Part shown: piece by piece, positions 48,060-59,654 of the stretch | Layout of the letters: each line of letters begins with the position of its first letter | Numbering within the stretch: position 1 is the first letter of the stretch | Origin: Scortum barcoo | Lineage: Eukaryota > Chordata > Actinopteri > Centrarchiformes > Terapontidae | Reading direction: 5' to 3' | Length of the DNA stretch: 64,000 nt | NCBI GenBank assembly: GCA_023238725.1 | Contig: CM041534.1 | Coordinates: forward strand, 19,067,803 to 19,131,802 | Position numbers and translations under genes: made by a program | Notes under the pieces: model-generated | Databases searched by the model: none | What the model was told of the DNA's origin: nothing | The model's input: the letters and a program-made list of their open reading frames with translations, nothing else

Positions 48060-50555
48060 GTAGCTGGACCCATTACAGATGAACTGCTTTGTGCATTTGC
48101 AGTCAGCAGTCCTCCCTGAGTGCAGCCGCCACCACTGTAGAAAAAGTCTCTTAATGTATTTATCAAATAACTCTTCTTGGAGACAATATATGCTATTACT
48201 TTCAGTCAGGAGAGACTTCATTTCAGGGTGTTCAAATTAAATTCTTGACACGGTGTCAATAAAGTTTAGATATATGAAGAGTCGTTTAGACCGCACTGGG
48301 GCATCATCATCTGGTTGATTTAACTGAAAGAGTGAACGCCTATTCAGAGTCTCCTCTCATTTATTTACAGTATGCCAAATTTATGTCCAAACTTATACAC
48401 GAGAGGGACTCTTAAAGCAAACTGAGCAGTTTCGGAGTTGCCTCTGTCCCTCGGGAGCTTTCCTCACCTCTTATAGTGGAAACCACAGGAAATGAAAATG
48501 TATGCAATCCGTGGGAGCTGCTGGGCTGTCACATAATTCGATAACAAAGTCACCCAACATGACTGGTTCTAATTGGCGCTGCACACACACATTGCTTTGC
48601 TATCTAAATGATACCACTGTCTGTTCCCCCTTTATCTCACATCAAAGCATGCACACGTTCTTTTCACATGACAAGCACTCGGCAAGATCTCCAGTAAGCC
48701 GTACATTCATTTTGATGAACTGTTACAATGTTAAACCTTTTAGCTGTTAACCCACAATTTATTTCCCACACAAACTTCATCATACTCTCAGTAAGGAAAC
48801 TTAATAAGCCCAAAAGGTCTACAGACTGTCACATGAATAAATCATTTTAATAACGGCCGCTTATAACAAAGGCTGCCAAACCAGATATTTTGTCGTTGTT
48901 TTGTTTGGTCTTGTGTGGACTTGCGACACAACTGTTACATCAGTATGTTTGTTTCTCTGAGCGAGAGATGCTGCTCGAGGCAAAATGAAGATGTCTACTA
49001 CTGCTTGTCTATAACAAGGCTCCTCAGTGAGTGTTTGCTTTTGGTGTTTGAAAGACACAGAGTTATAGAATAAATTAGTAATGAGATGGAGGCTGTTTTG
49101 GAAAAGACACTTCGGAGCGTTAGGTCATTACCTTCAACAGACATCTGAATGTCTCAACACTTCCTGCATGACCCTCTTCTCTGGATGTATTTCAATGTGA
49201 GTATCCAATATCTACGATACAAGTAAATAATGTAACATAGGTAAGTTTAAGCTAATATACTTCATTTCATATTGTACCACTCACTCACTGTAAATATTTA
49301 TGATTGCACTCTATTCTGATCTTTCTTTGATTTGTGTTGGCTGTTTGCTGCCGCAGAAGCCTAATTTCCCACGAGAATCATTTGTCACCATTTCATCTGA
49401 GCCTTTTCACCCATTGTAACTTACATCCAGTGATCTGAAAGTAAAGTCTGAAGTTAGAGTCCGTGGATTTGTTCTTTGGCACTGAACCTAGCCTACCACA
49501 TGAATGTATGATGGAGTATCAGGAACTAAGTGTTAGGGCTCTTTCTGCTCGATATCTACCTTTCAATTTTTCCATCTCATCCTGAATCTACAGTACGCAC
49601 ATTAGCACTGTCAGTATGACTGTTAAGTGCTTTGACCACTTCAGCTAAAAGGGCTTTTGCCTCCTGATTAAAGGGCAGGTAATTCAAGTATATCTTCATA
49701 CTTGCGTGATAAATGTACATTGAGAGAATTGTCACGGCAGAAGGGGATGTCTTGATGGCTTGAATGCGAAGGAGGAATAATTACGACCCATAAGTGTGTG
49801 AGTGTACGTATGGTGTGTGAGGATTGTACTGAAAGTAACTAAAATTAAAACAAAATTTAAACAATTTTATGCAGTTTACGTTTGTTTTACTCGTCAGGAA
49901 GAGTGTCAAATACCACTAATGATGTCACTTTGATGTCATCAGGGTTATCTGAAGTTGGGCTTTAGTCACAAACTATTTAATGGAAAGCCTGTCAGAAATA
50001 GGAGGTGTAGTGTTTGAAAGAAGTGGGCAGTGGGCAAGAGGGCAGGAAGTGTTTAATGAAGGAGGCAATTGAGAAATGTTACGTTTTGAGCATTTGCTTT
50101 CTAATAAGTTTCCCACCTTTGCAATTAGAAGTACAATGCTTAATCACTAAAGTGGCCCTTTAAAAGTATGCCGTACGTCACAACACATCGTGGTGGTGGT
50201 TTAGTTGTGCTATACTCCCTGCTGCTGTCAGACTGACGGAGCAAATCCCAAGCAACTAAGAAATTATTGTGGAGTTAATTGATTTTCACACACACTGCAG
50301 CAGCAAAGAACTTCATTACATGAAATGGGGGTGGTCGCCTCTTCACAGTGTGTCGAGTTCCGTTGACACCCCTCAACATGGAAAATATCAGGATCACAGA
50401 TTAAAATCCCCTCAGAGCACTCATTTCAGTCGCTGAATATTTCAGAGAATGAAAACTCAGTGGAGCTAAGCTAACTGTTCATTAGTTTACCAGCCTTGTT
50501 ACTGTGTTTCACTGGTTACACAGATGAGTTAGTTATGAGTTTACACCAGCCATTA
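48060..50555. other. Non-coding stretch
   Basis: No gene or recognised repeat in about 2.5 kb. Confidence 0.5.
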
Positions 50556-50559
50556 CAGT

Positions 50560-50900
50560 CGGGGTGTGTTATTTTAAAGCAGGGATTGTCACAGCTGCAG
50601 ACAGAGGAGGCAGAAGGATGACTGGATGCACGAGCAGGTTAGGTCTCGGGCAACGGACGCCAGGAGGCAAAAATACATCACAAGGCAACACAGCAACAAG
50701 GATGTGAGTCTGAGTGGGAACAGGCTGGCTAACTTGACATGATATGCAGGTGAGGAGGCGGGGGGGGAGGCCAGGCAACTCAAGGGCAGACGAGAGATGC
50801 GGGAACAGGTGTGTGGATAGGTGGGGCAGTCAGGTGGAAAGGATGGAAAATGGGAATTAAATTTCTGAGGGAGCCTCGAACGTTGCAGGAGACGATGGAG
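50560..50900. repeat. Purine-rich block, possibly repeat-derived
   Basis: A G/A-rich segment. Read on the minus strand it contains CTGCCCCACCTATCCACACACCTG, CTGCCTCCTCTGTCTG and similar CCTG-rich pieces, reminiscent of the CCTG-rich ends of some teleost interspersed repeats. Boundaries and family are not certain. Confidence 0.3.
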
Positions 50901-51290
50901 AGAGAAACTGACAGTGACGGGGACAATGCTCTTCAGTTTGGACGTGATTATTGTGATTATACAACAGATGCTCGACAGTGATGTATTGTTTGTCGTTCAT
51001 GTTCGTCAAACCTGGAATAAATGTTACTCGCTACTATTATTTTCAAATTATAATTCAGAGCGCCGCAGTTATCAGAAAGTAATTCACACGCACTGCTCAA
51101 TTAGAAATGAGTTCAACAGAGTGAATACTTTTGACTGGAGTCAGATCACCTGCTTTTTGCTACATTAGTTTGGATTAACAACAACAAATTCTAGTTAATT
51201 TGCACTCCAGGCGCGCAATAAGGTCACACTTCCTCTCCGAGTCGTTCCGTATGTGCCTCTCTTGCTCCCTCTTTCTTTCCTTCCAGCTCG
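50901..51290. other. Non-coding stretch
   Basis: No gene seen. It holds the first copy (51129-51152) of a duplicated 24-mer. Confidence 0.5.
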
Positions 51291-51294
51291 CTAA

Positions 51295-51480
51295 TTACCT
51301 TTTGGTTTTAAGTAGCTTCATTAATTCTGCGGTAACGCCGCCGCGTTGACCACAATACCTGACAGTAATTCATAATTAACACATAACACTTCCACAGTAA
51401 CAGGCAACTGCCTCCAAGTTAATTATGTAGGAAGTGTATGTGAGCCGGCGGTGACATTGTTTGAATAAAATGCTTCTCAC
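51295..51480. promoter_or_regulatory. Possible conserved non-coding element
   Basis: A repeat-free block with TGACCACAA (RUNX-type core ACCACA), CATAATTAAC and GTTAATTATG homeodomain-type sites, and a CpG-rich centre (GGTAACGCCGCCGCGTTGACC). Inference from motif composition only. Confidence 0.22.
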
Positions 51481-53790
51481 TGCTTTCTGGAACAATCCTC
51501 TGTGAAAGGAAGTGGCAGCGAACCCACTTTCTGCCAAAGTAGTGACATCAGCAGTTATTCGGTGTGCTTTAACACGGCTGACTCCGTGAAGTCACTTTTT
51601 GACTGGAGTCAGCTCACCTGGGTTGTTTTTGTTTTTAATGATTTTTGTTGTTTGTGCACATCTGACGGTCGAGCGAAGTCATGTACTCCTCTACGTTTTT
51701 CCTCTCTCCATCTCTGACCTCCTTTTTCTTCCCTCTGCTGTTAGTTTCAAAAAGCTTAATGCACTTTCTGCAGGCAAATTTTGCAAGTGTTTTCTAAAAA
51801 GTTTTTTAGTAAGAATAAGTATATGAGTTCTATTCTCTGTGCAACCAGAAGCAGAGAGAAATTATTATTAATAAGATGACAGTCGTTTTAAGATGGGTTG
51901 TAATCTCTAAACCTGCCAAAACTGCCCAATCAGCAAATATTTTGAGATTCTTCTTGTGCTTTTACGTGTACGTGTTTAACCTGAGCACAGGAGAAATAAA
52001 GGGTATATTTATCAGATGAAATTGTTATTTTTATATATATATATATATTTAACAGGTGAATTGTGCCTCTCGCTCAGAATAGGAGGATGTTGCACAGGTT
52101 GGTTTTTCAAGGACGCTCGAGGACGAGTTCATTGACCTCAACTTTACATTGAACTAATTTGAACCCTTTCATCAAGTGACACTTGCTCTGCACCGCCGGT
52201 TAATTGTCCACCAGGCGCTTCTCTGTGTTCGCACAAGCTTTTATCGTCACGTCCACCTATTACCCGCCGACTCTGATCTGCTCTTACTCTCTGGAAGGGG
52301 GATTTGTTCTCGTAAATTCACCCTCTAGTTTGTGGCTCTCATGTTTCATTTTTACACTGATGCACTGGCACTGATGAACATTCATTTCAGTCATGCAAAT
52401 AAGCCACAGTTGTCACCTAAATAAATTAAATTCAGTCTTCTGCCTTGTCTCCGCGAAGCATTTCTCCCGTGCACAGTGAAAAGGAAGAGCAGGTTTTCAA
52501 AAGCATCTCGTGGCTATGACCTGAACACAGACGGCAAAAGCAAACATTTTAAAGTGAAGAAGTTACATTTTTGGATTATATCCACAAGGCAATATTGTTA
52601 GTGATATAACCTAATCATCATTAAGGCACTTTTATCGTTTTGATTTGCTCTGTTCTGTCAGTCCTCCTTTTGCTCTCCTATACTGTCAAGAGTTCTCGAG
52701 TGGTTGCTTGTCTTTCTGTTTATTCACAGCTTCTGAACTTCTCAGCGCTTTGAACTAAATATTCTTTTTTTATTTTATTTTAATGCTTAACCACTCTGCG
52801 AAGATAAAAATGCACACACACACACACAACTGCTTTTTTTTTAAATGATCACGAGTTTGAGTTATGGGCTCCTTTTCTTTTCGTACAGTGAACCCTCTGA
52901 ACAAAGTCCTGGCAGAGACGGAGCGCAGGAATAATTGTTTCATTGCTCTGTTTGAAGCAGGCCCATCCATCAGGCTGCCACGCGTCCTGAAGTGAATGCG
53001 TGCGACGTCCCAATGGGGATGGGATTCGGTGATGATGGGGATCAGAGGGAAGAAGTCGCTGTGCGCATAGACTACTTGGAGTCCACACTTGACTTGAGTC
53101 ACTTGACATTTTTCTTCGGCGGTGTGCACAGGGAAAGTCTGAGCTTTACCTTTTAGACAAACCTGACATTATTAAAAAATAAAAGGCTGGATTTGTACTT
53201 AAGCTTGCAAATAATAAATGTTTGATCAAAAAAATCTGCTTTAATTACTGACAGGATATATTTAATCTTATTCTCTCTCAGTGCCTGTGATGATAAATTC
53301 AACACATTTTTTTAATGGATAAGCACACAGGAGCATTATGAATAAATCAAATGCCACTGCCTAAGCTATTAGACATACAATAATGATCTTAGAAAAATAA
53401 TCTGGACCAAAACAGCAGCAGTGACATTATGGCCCCATACAAATTATGCTCAGGGAGATTAAAACAGCCTTCAGTGGACATATAGTTTATATTAAAATAT
53501 CATCTTAGTCATTTAGTCAACTAAAATGTTTTACCGTTCTAATATTAGATTAGGCTACAGGAGTGATCTGATAAACGAAACTGCTACACTGACAGACATT
53601 TGTCGACATTTGAAGGTGTGTCAGTTTCAGACATTGTTCCAGATGGGGACAGCGCTGTTACAAACGGGAGCAGCCAGTCGAGCGACTAAAAAGAAGCAGA
53701 CCTCGCTAGAGCGCGGGCTGACCCACTTCTTACTTTAAATATATCAAATGTTCCCCTCAACGGAGAAGAGCGTCCTGTCTCTGCTAATTA
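51481..53790. other. Non-coding stretch
   Basis: No supported gene. It holds the second 24-mer copy (51597-51620), a short (TA)n near 52033-52050 and a short (CA)n near 52813-52828. Confidence 0.5.
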
Positions 53791-53797
53791 CGATGCC

Positions 53798-53812
53798 TCA
53801 GACCCCCCCCCC
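53798..53812 (+). repeat. Poly-C run
   Basis: Thirteen or so consecutive C. Likely length-variable. Confidence 0.85.
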
Positions 53813-53889
53813 CTGTTTACAGCAATGAAGTTTCGGTGTCAAAAGAAGTGTGCATCAAGCGTTAAGAGCAAAAACAGAGCCCGACTCAC

Positions 53890-53979
53890 CGACGGCAGAT
53901 CTTTTTTTCCTCTTGCGTCTCTTTCAAAGCATCACAGACAAGCTGTGTTAGTTTTAATGAGCGTGGCGAGCGCCGCCGA
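53890..53979 (-). CDS. Candidate coding exon, unrecognised protein
   Basis: On the minus strand the acceptor ACCTCATACTCTGCAG precedes 90 bases ending GCCGTCG before a consensus GTGAGTC donor. Only one of three frames is open. It enters with one base, leaves with two, and preserves phase; it reads RRRSPRSLKLTQLVC then DALKETQEEKKICR, a basic and helical-looking peptide. The candidate at 62812-62876, which would lie upstream on this strand, leaves two bases and so fits. No family is recognised. The same frame stays open beyond the acceptor to 54317, but that extension has no supporting features. Confidence 0.33.
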
Positions 53980-53984
53980 CTGCA

Positions 53985-55930
53985 GAGTATGAGGTTCGTA
54001 AAGTCAGGAGTTTGTTGTTTGAATTTATGAAGGTGGGAGTTCAGGTTAATCGCAGCAGGAATTAGGTACACCGAGGCCCACCTGGTAGGGTAAAAGACAG
54101 TTTCAGAGGTCAAATATAAAGTCATGCAGTTTTTTTTGTCAGAAATCAGAGCAGGCGAGCAATTCCAAAAATCAGCAGAGGGGTAATTGGCAGTATGTGA
54201 GCAGAATGGGTGAGGATTAGACAGAGAGAGGGACGGGCTCGGTCTGCATGAACTGAATCTGAGCCTGCTTGTCTGTGAGATGGAAACTAACATTAAAACT
54301 AACACTGTCAGGGTCACTGAGGGACAGACGAAGCAGGACTATATTTGGAGACTTTGAGAACACACGAAGGGAGAGAAAGAGATCACAATATTTACAGGAA
54401 AAATATTTACAATTTGTGGGGCCATAACAGCCAACTGCATCATTTATAAGCCCTTCCAAGTCTAATGAATTTCACAGAGTCAGTGTGACGCACAAATTCA
54501 GACATTAGGAGGTGGTGTTTTTGCACAGGCAGCCATTATGCAGCCCCGGTGGTCATACAATCAGTGTCCTCTCTTCCTTTGTGTTGAGGCAGGTGCAGAA
54601 TATGTAGGTTCGCTGGATTTTTCTGTTTTCGCAGATTTGCTCTGTTGTATTGAAGAATCGTCTTTACTTTGTTGCTTGAAACTCTTCCAAGCCCTGTCAG
54701 GTCCAAAATCCAGTAAAGAAGACCTTTTCTGAACTCCTGTAAAGTTGACTTCACAACGCTGCCATCCGTCTTGTGTTATCAGGCTGTCAGTTGGAAATTT
54801 TTACCTTAAATAACGTCCTAAATAATATTTCAACTCTCAGGAAGCATCCTGCTCTGTTCCACTGAAGGACACGAGGATTACAATCTAACAATCGTGGCAG
54901 CTTGTGGGTGTGCAGGTCAGAAATTAGCTTCTCTTTCAGGCCCTTTAAAAAACAATTTCATACAACTACTGTCAGCACGTTTTGTGTGCAACATCATGAA
55001 TGCTTCTTAGGGAAGATTGCCTGAAAGGGTGGGCCCTTATTTGAATGCCACAATGGCAGCTTTCCTCTGAGTGTCGCCCTTGGAAGAGCTATACTTCAGA
55101 TTGTCAGTTGCACCACACAAAAATCAAGCTACTTTAATTCTGGCAAATATCCCGTCCTTCAGGCAAAAAAAAAAAAAAAAGGTAGCTTTGTGCAAAAGAT
55201 TTCACATGGGAACTTGCCAACTAATTCAACGTGTTTCCAAGTGGACGACACACTTTGCATCTCCTGAGTCCCTGTTGTTGTTAATAATGGGGTAATTAGA
55301 CCCAAACGCCACCGCCGCCGCATCATCATTCCAACCAGGCAGCGAATTAAATCAGTTGACGTTTCGTTATTCACCTGCTCGGGTCATTCTAATTCAGTCC
55401 TCTTCCTGGTAGTGCTGAGAGTTTGTTGACGGGCCGAGCAGGACACCAAAGGTCGCTGCTGGTCTTTCTGCCTCTTAGTATGAGAGGCTCTCCCCCTCCT
55501 GAACTAGATTACACCATAAATCAGTGGCTTGCATTATAAGCCAGCCAGTAATCCAGCCAGGAGGGAGGCTGCTGTGTTTGTGTGGTTGCTGTGACTGAGT
55601 GCGCGCGAGTCCGTACTCTATCACGGTTTCTATGTTAGCGAGCGACTGCACTTGAACGTGCCGCATTTTTCAAGCGTTCCCTTCATCGGCATGCAGCGGG
55701 TGCCTGGATGTGTGGCTCCGGCTGCGTGTGTTTATGTGTGACCCACTCATTTGTGTGATTCTATAAATTCTACTCACTCCACCTCACCCCATCCTCAGTT
55801 CTTGGACTTTTATAAGATGAAATTTTCCTTGAAATGTTGTTATCCTGCACTTGAGCCTGAGTTTTATGCAAGTAACTCGATTTAAATCTGATGCAGCAGA
55901 TTTATGCAAGTAGCAGAGCGGAAGGTATGC
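53985..55930. other. Non-coding stretch
   Basis: No further supported gene. A poly-A run lies at about 55165-55180. Confidence 0.5.
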
Positions 55931-55931
55931 C

Positions 55932-55962
55932 GAAAAAACTGAAACTGAAACTGAAAAAAAAG
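55932..55962 (+). repeat. (ACTGAA)n with ISRE-like match
   Basis: Three tandem ACTGAA-type hexamers within an A-rich run. GAAACTGAAACT at 55941-55952 fits the interferon-stimulated response element form GAAANNGAAACT. It may be just a simple repeat. Confidence 0.55.
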
Positions 55963-56039
55963 AAGCGATCCAACATTGACCCACACCGGGAGTGTAGTCA
56001 TTTGTGAACTCATGAACTCAGTATAGCTACAGTTTATTA

Positions 56040-56300
56040 CGACCCATGTTATAACTCCATATATGACTGATGATGTTCTCTGTACATGTGGCATCTATTG
56101 CACGTCTGTCCGTCCCAGGGAGAGGGATCCCTCATCTGTGGCTCTTCCTCAGGTTTCTTCTTTTTCCCATAAAGGGTTTTTCCTGACTCGGTTCGAGGGT
56201 CTAAGGACAGAGGGTGTCACAACTGTACAGACTGTAAAGCCCTCCGAGGCAAACAATATTTGTGATTTTGGGATTTAAATAAATAAATTTGAATTTGATT
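56040..56300 (+). mobile_element. Teleost retroposon-type repeat 3' end
   Basis: GCATCTATTGCACGTCTGTC, GAGAGGGATCCCTCATCTGT, GGTCTAAGGACAGAGGGTGT and TGTAAAGCCCTCCGAGGCAA follow one another in the order I recall for a very abundant teleost interspersed repeat. It ends in TTTAAATAAATAAATTTGAATTTG, the usual AATAAAATTGAATTG-like tail. The copy is diverged. The left boundary is uncertain and may extend upstream of 56040. Family assignment (LINE-derived or SINE) is left open. Confidence 0.8.
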
Positions 56301-56304
56301 TGTG

Positions 56305-57835
56305 CTACAATCTGACATGATTATGGTGCCATCCACTATATTGTATTTAGTTAGTTATAAAGAACATTGGTGCATTTGGCATCATTCAAACCAAACAACT
56401 GCACCAAACAAGACCAAACAATAAACTGGGTCTGCTCATTGGTCTAGACAGGTCCACAATTTTAATCCAAATCCAAATATGTATTAAGCATATTGAAACA
56501 CAGACCAGAGACCTGCAGCAATACAACTCAGCCTGACTCTGCCCGACACGATTATGCAGACAAAATGGGCTCCACCAGACTTGGATCTCAGGTTGAGTCT
56601 CCTTACAAGTGTGGTGGTGGATATTTAGTGAGAATACAACCAACCTCAGGTTCACGTACAGTATATGGACTGGCTAATACACACAGCTATGTTCCAGCTC
56701 CATCACCACAACCAGAGACAATCCAACGCCATTTAGGTGACATGTCAAAGTTTTTCAGCTCTATGAAGCATGCAATTCCCACCTGAATATATACAACATC
56801 CTGCATTTATTGATGGTGACCTCATATAGCACTTAGGGATGCTATACTATAAATGTGGCTGCTGAAGAAGAGATGCTCTACTCTTGAAACATCTCTGCTG
56901 TGCTGTGGATGCCGTGTGCATTTCATGTTAACCTTAAAGAAAGAATGAATCTGAATGAAATTCAAAAGAATTTTGCAAAAGTAAGTGCAGCGCATGACGC
57001 ATGCCAAAACATCCGCCCCCGCTGTCAAAGTATATTTGCATTTTTTCCCCCACAGATCAGCACATCAGGTAACACTATTTTGACTACACGTCTCGATTGT
57101 ATGATGTGTCTGGTTTGTGAGCTGAGGGGGGGTTTAATCATTAGTCTGATTATGACAGCCAGCGGCTCCTATCATGTCACTGTGCAGGAAGAGCTCCGTC
57201 CTCTCCTCTGTTCATGATGCAATATTATGTATAATATTCATAAATCTAGTAATGTCTCTGAGCTCAGTCTCACCACAAGAGAAAACACATTTCAAGTGTC
57301 GCGAAGAATAACTTCACAGTGAGATACTGAAATAATGTGGTAGTAACCGAAAGCAAAGAAGTCGTAACTGTCTAATAAACAAGTCAGCTTGTGAGAATTC
57401 ATTTTAAGTAAAATGGATCATTTTTGTTTTCAGTACCGATGGGCCCGAACTACAGTTGGACAGAATAAGAGATGATCATATATGATCATATAAAAACAAA
57501 TATACACAAGATGAATGGGGATGAAAAAATAATCATACATGAGGAAATGTACTCCTAAATGTACAATCATGACTAGATTTTAATAAATGTAACAGAGAAG
57601 GAGTGAACACATGCAAATACTTCAAATGAGAACTGGAATTTTTAAAGCGATGAATGAAATAAAACATTCTCCTTGTGTTCAAGTCAGTCATAAAAGCAAT
57701 ACCTTTAATCTGCTGTCACATTACGCCTTGGAATGATGACCGTCTCTGTCTGTACAGTCGGACTGTCAATCGTAATTTTGTGGCCAGCGGAGAGACATCG
57801 CAGTAGATTAAAAGTCTTTGGCGCCACGCTTTTTT
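56305..57835. other. Non-coding stretch
   Basis: No supported gene. A 16-bp perfect palindrome lies at 57473-57488. A good plus-strand acceptor near 57040-57056 (TTTTTTCCCCCACAG) is followed only 13 bases later by GTAACA, too little to call an exon. Confidence 0.5.
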
Positions 57836-57839
57836 TGTG

Positions 57840-57980
57840 GTTATAATGTAATTACAATAAAATACTGCTTGATGTATTCCGATGACAGAATTTTAATAGA
57901 GTAATTACAATTCGATTTCTGCAGATGAAATGGCCACCATCCCTAACAAGTTAGATTAATAACAGTCATACTTATTAACA
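57840..57980. promoter_or_regulatory. Possible homeodomain-bound element with paired GTAATTAC sites
   Basis: The 8-bp palindrome GTAATTAC occurs at 57848-57855 and again at 57901-57908, each followed by AA, in a repeat-free AT-rich block that also has ATTTTAATAGAG and TTAGATTAATAAC. TAATTA is the core of many homeodomain sites. The exact repetition 53 bp apart suggests a clustered binding element. Confidence 0.3.
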
Positions 57981-57984
57981 GACT

Positions 57985-58645
57985 TGCTGCATAGATTTAA
58001 TATCGCCGGAGAAGGAAAAAAAAAAAAATGACGGCTCTCCATCAGGATACTCCGGGAAAAATTTGAGAACAGAGGAAAAAACAATAATAATAAAGAAGCG
58101 TGATTCATTTGTGGCTCGGAAGAGATAATATTTCACAGTTAAGGGAAACAGATACCACTGCGGCTTAATGAGAAGATGAAAGCGAGGAGCCGGTGTCCCT
58201 TCATTCAGCTCGTGTCCTCAATAGGAAATGAATATTCATGAGGATATAATCACAGAATATGAAGAGATGGAACAGACATTCTTGTTAAACTCATTACATC
58301 CAAATGGCCATTTCTGCGGAACAAAAGAGCCGCTGTGCCGTGAGACGTTCATCAAACTCAGCGAACACCAGCGAGCAGCTTCAATCTCACTTTCCAGGAG
58401 ATGTTGAGGACGCTGTCACTGAAAAGTCTTGCACTTCTGCTTGTTAGGTACCCAACTTTGTGGCATCATTTCTCATGCAGCGTTGGATGTGTTGCTATAA
58501 CGTAAAGTGTTGTCAGAATAACAACACCCAGGCCTGCCTCAGATCACAAGTCCTTCAGAAATGAAATGTAGAGGAGTGAGCTTGTGAATGAAAACATAGA
58601 AAACAAATGAGGGAAAAAAAACTGAAAGAAGCTGCAGCACTCACA
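57985..58645. other. Non-coding stretch
   Basis: No gene seen. 58220-58270 (GGAAATGAATATTCATGAGGATATAATC) is also repeat-free and enhancer-like, but without a clear motif. Confidence 0.45.
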
Positions 58646-58649
58646 AAAG

Positions 58650-59640
58650 ATGAAGTCCCACATCCTACTTCCAAAATCATGTCTAGAGGTCTAGAGCAGT
58701 GACCTTTTTCACTGTAAGAAACATCAAAGTGGGAAACAAGAGAATAAGATAAAAAAGAAAAGTGACCTGGTTCCTGGCTCTTGTGAGGAGTTTTCCTACA
58801 ACTGTAAGAAAACTCGAACTGAAAAAATAAAAAAAATGAAAAGAAAAGTTGGTGGCTCCTTCGCCCGCTGTTTTCACTGTTTCTACTTGAGATATATACT
58901 ATATATTTATTATATGTATATTCTTGGGCATATCCTCTCTGTACAATGTAAGGTATAATTATAATTATTTATCTTTTAGATTTTTATGTTGATATCTTGA
59001 ATGAGTGTGTTTTTCCACAGGGTAGAAAAAAAAATGTAGGTGCCACACACACATACACCCTACATCCCCTGTGAAAGAACAAAAAGAAAATCCAGCAGCA
59101 CAACATACAAACACACAAATGAGTGAAGGCTATCAGCGGCCTCTGTGAAAATCAGAGTAGAACGAAAATACTGAGGCAAAAAGTAAAGAACTAAGAAATC
59201 AAACCACACAGCGCATAGAAAGGTTTCACACCACGCTCCTAAATCTCTTCAAGGAGTATTCAAGAATGAAATGGAAAAAAAGAAATCAGTCTTCTTTACA
59301 TGATTCATAGGCTTGAAATTCTTCTTCCAAACATTGTGAACATCCTTTCACCAAAAAACAAAAAAAACAAAACAGAACAGACAAACGGTGGAAAGCAAAA
59401 TAACAAAAGGAAAGAAGGAAGTTTCACATCCTACTTCTAAACCTTAAGAAAGAGTTAGGAGGAGTGAAGCTTCTCCACAACTGCACCAGAGTGGGAAACA
59501 AAGGTTGAAAAAGACATTGGGTTACACTATACACAAACTGAAAAGGCTCCCCAACCTACTCCAAGGTCTTGTGAAATAGTGTAGAGAGGGGAGGTTTCCT
59601 ACGATGGTAGAGGGGTGCAGAGGTGAGACATGACCTTAGC
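58650..59640. repeat. Degenerate tandem-repeat array
   Basis: Motifs recur in the same order with heavy divergence: CACATCCTACTTCCAAAA...AAAGTGGGAAACAAGAG (58660-58745), GTTTTCCTACAACTGTAAGA (58790-58810), TTTCACACCACGCTCCTAAA (59223-59242), TTTCACATCCTACTTCTAAA...AGAGTGGGAAACAAAGG (59422-59505) and CCAACCTACTCC...GGTTTCCTACGATGGTAGAG (59550-59612). Units are roughly 100-120 bases, separated by A-rich sequence. It looks like an old minisatellite-like array or a multiply duplicated repeat. No coding frame persists across it. Confidence 0.45.
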
Positions 59641-59654
59641 AAAGATTAGAAAGG

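Noticed and set aside
53886..54317. 143-codon minus-strand frame as a whole
   Set aside because: Only its last 30 codons have splice support. The rest is featureless, so only 53890-53979 was kept.
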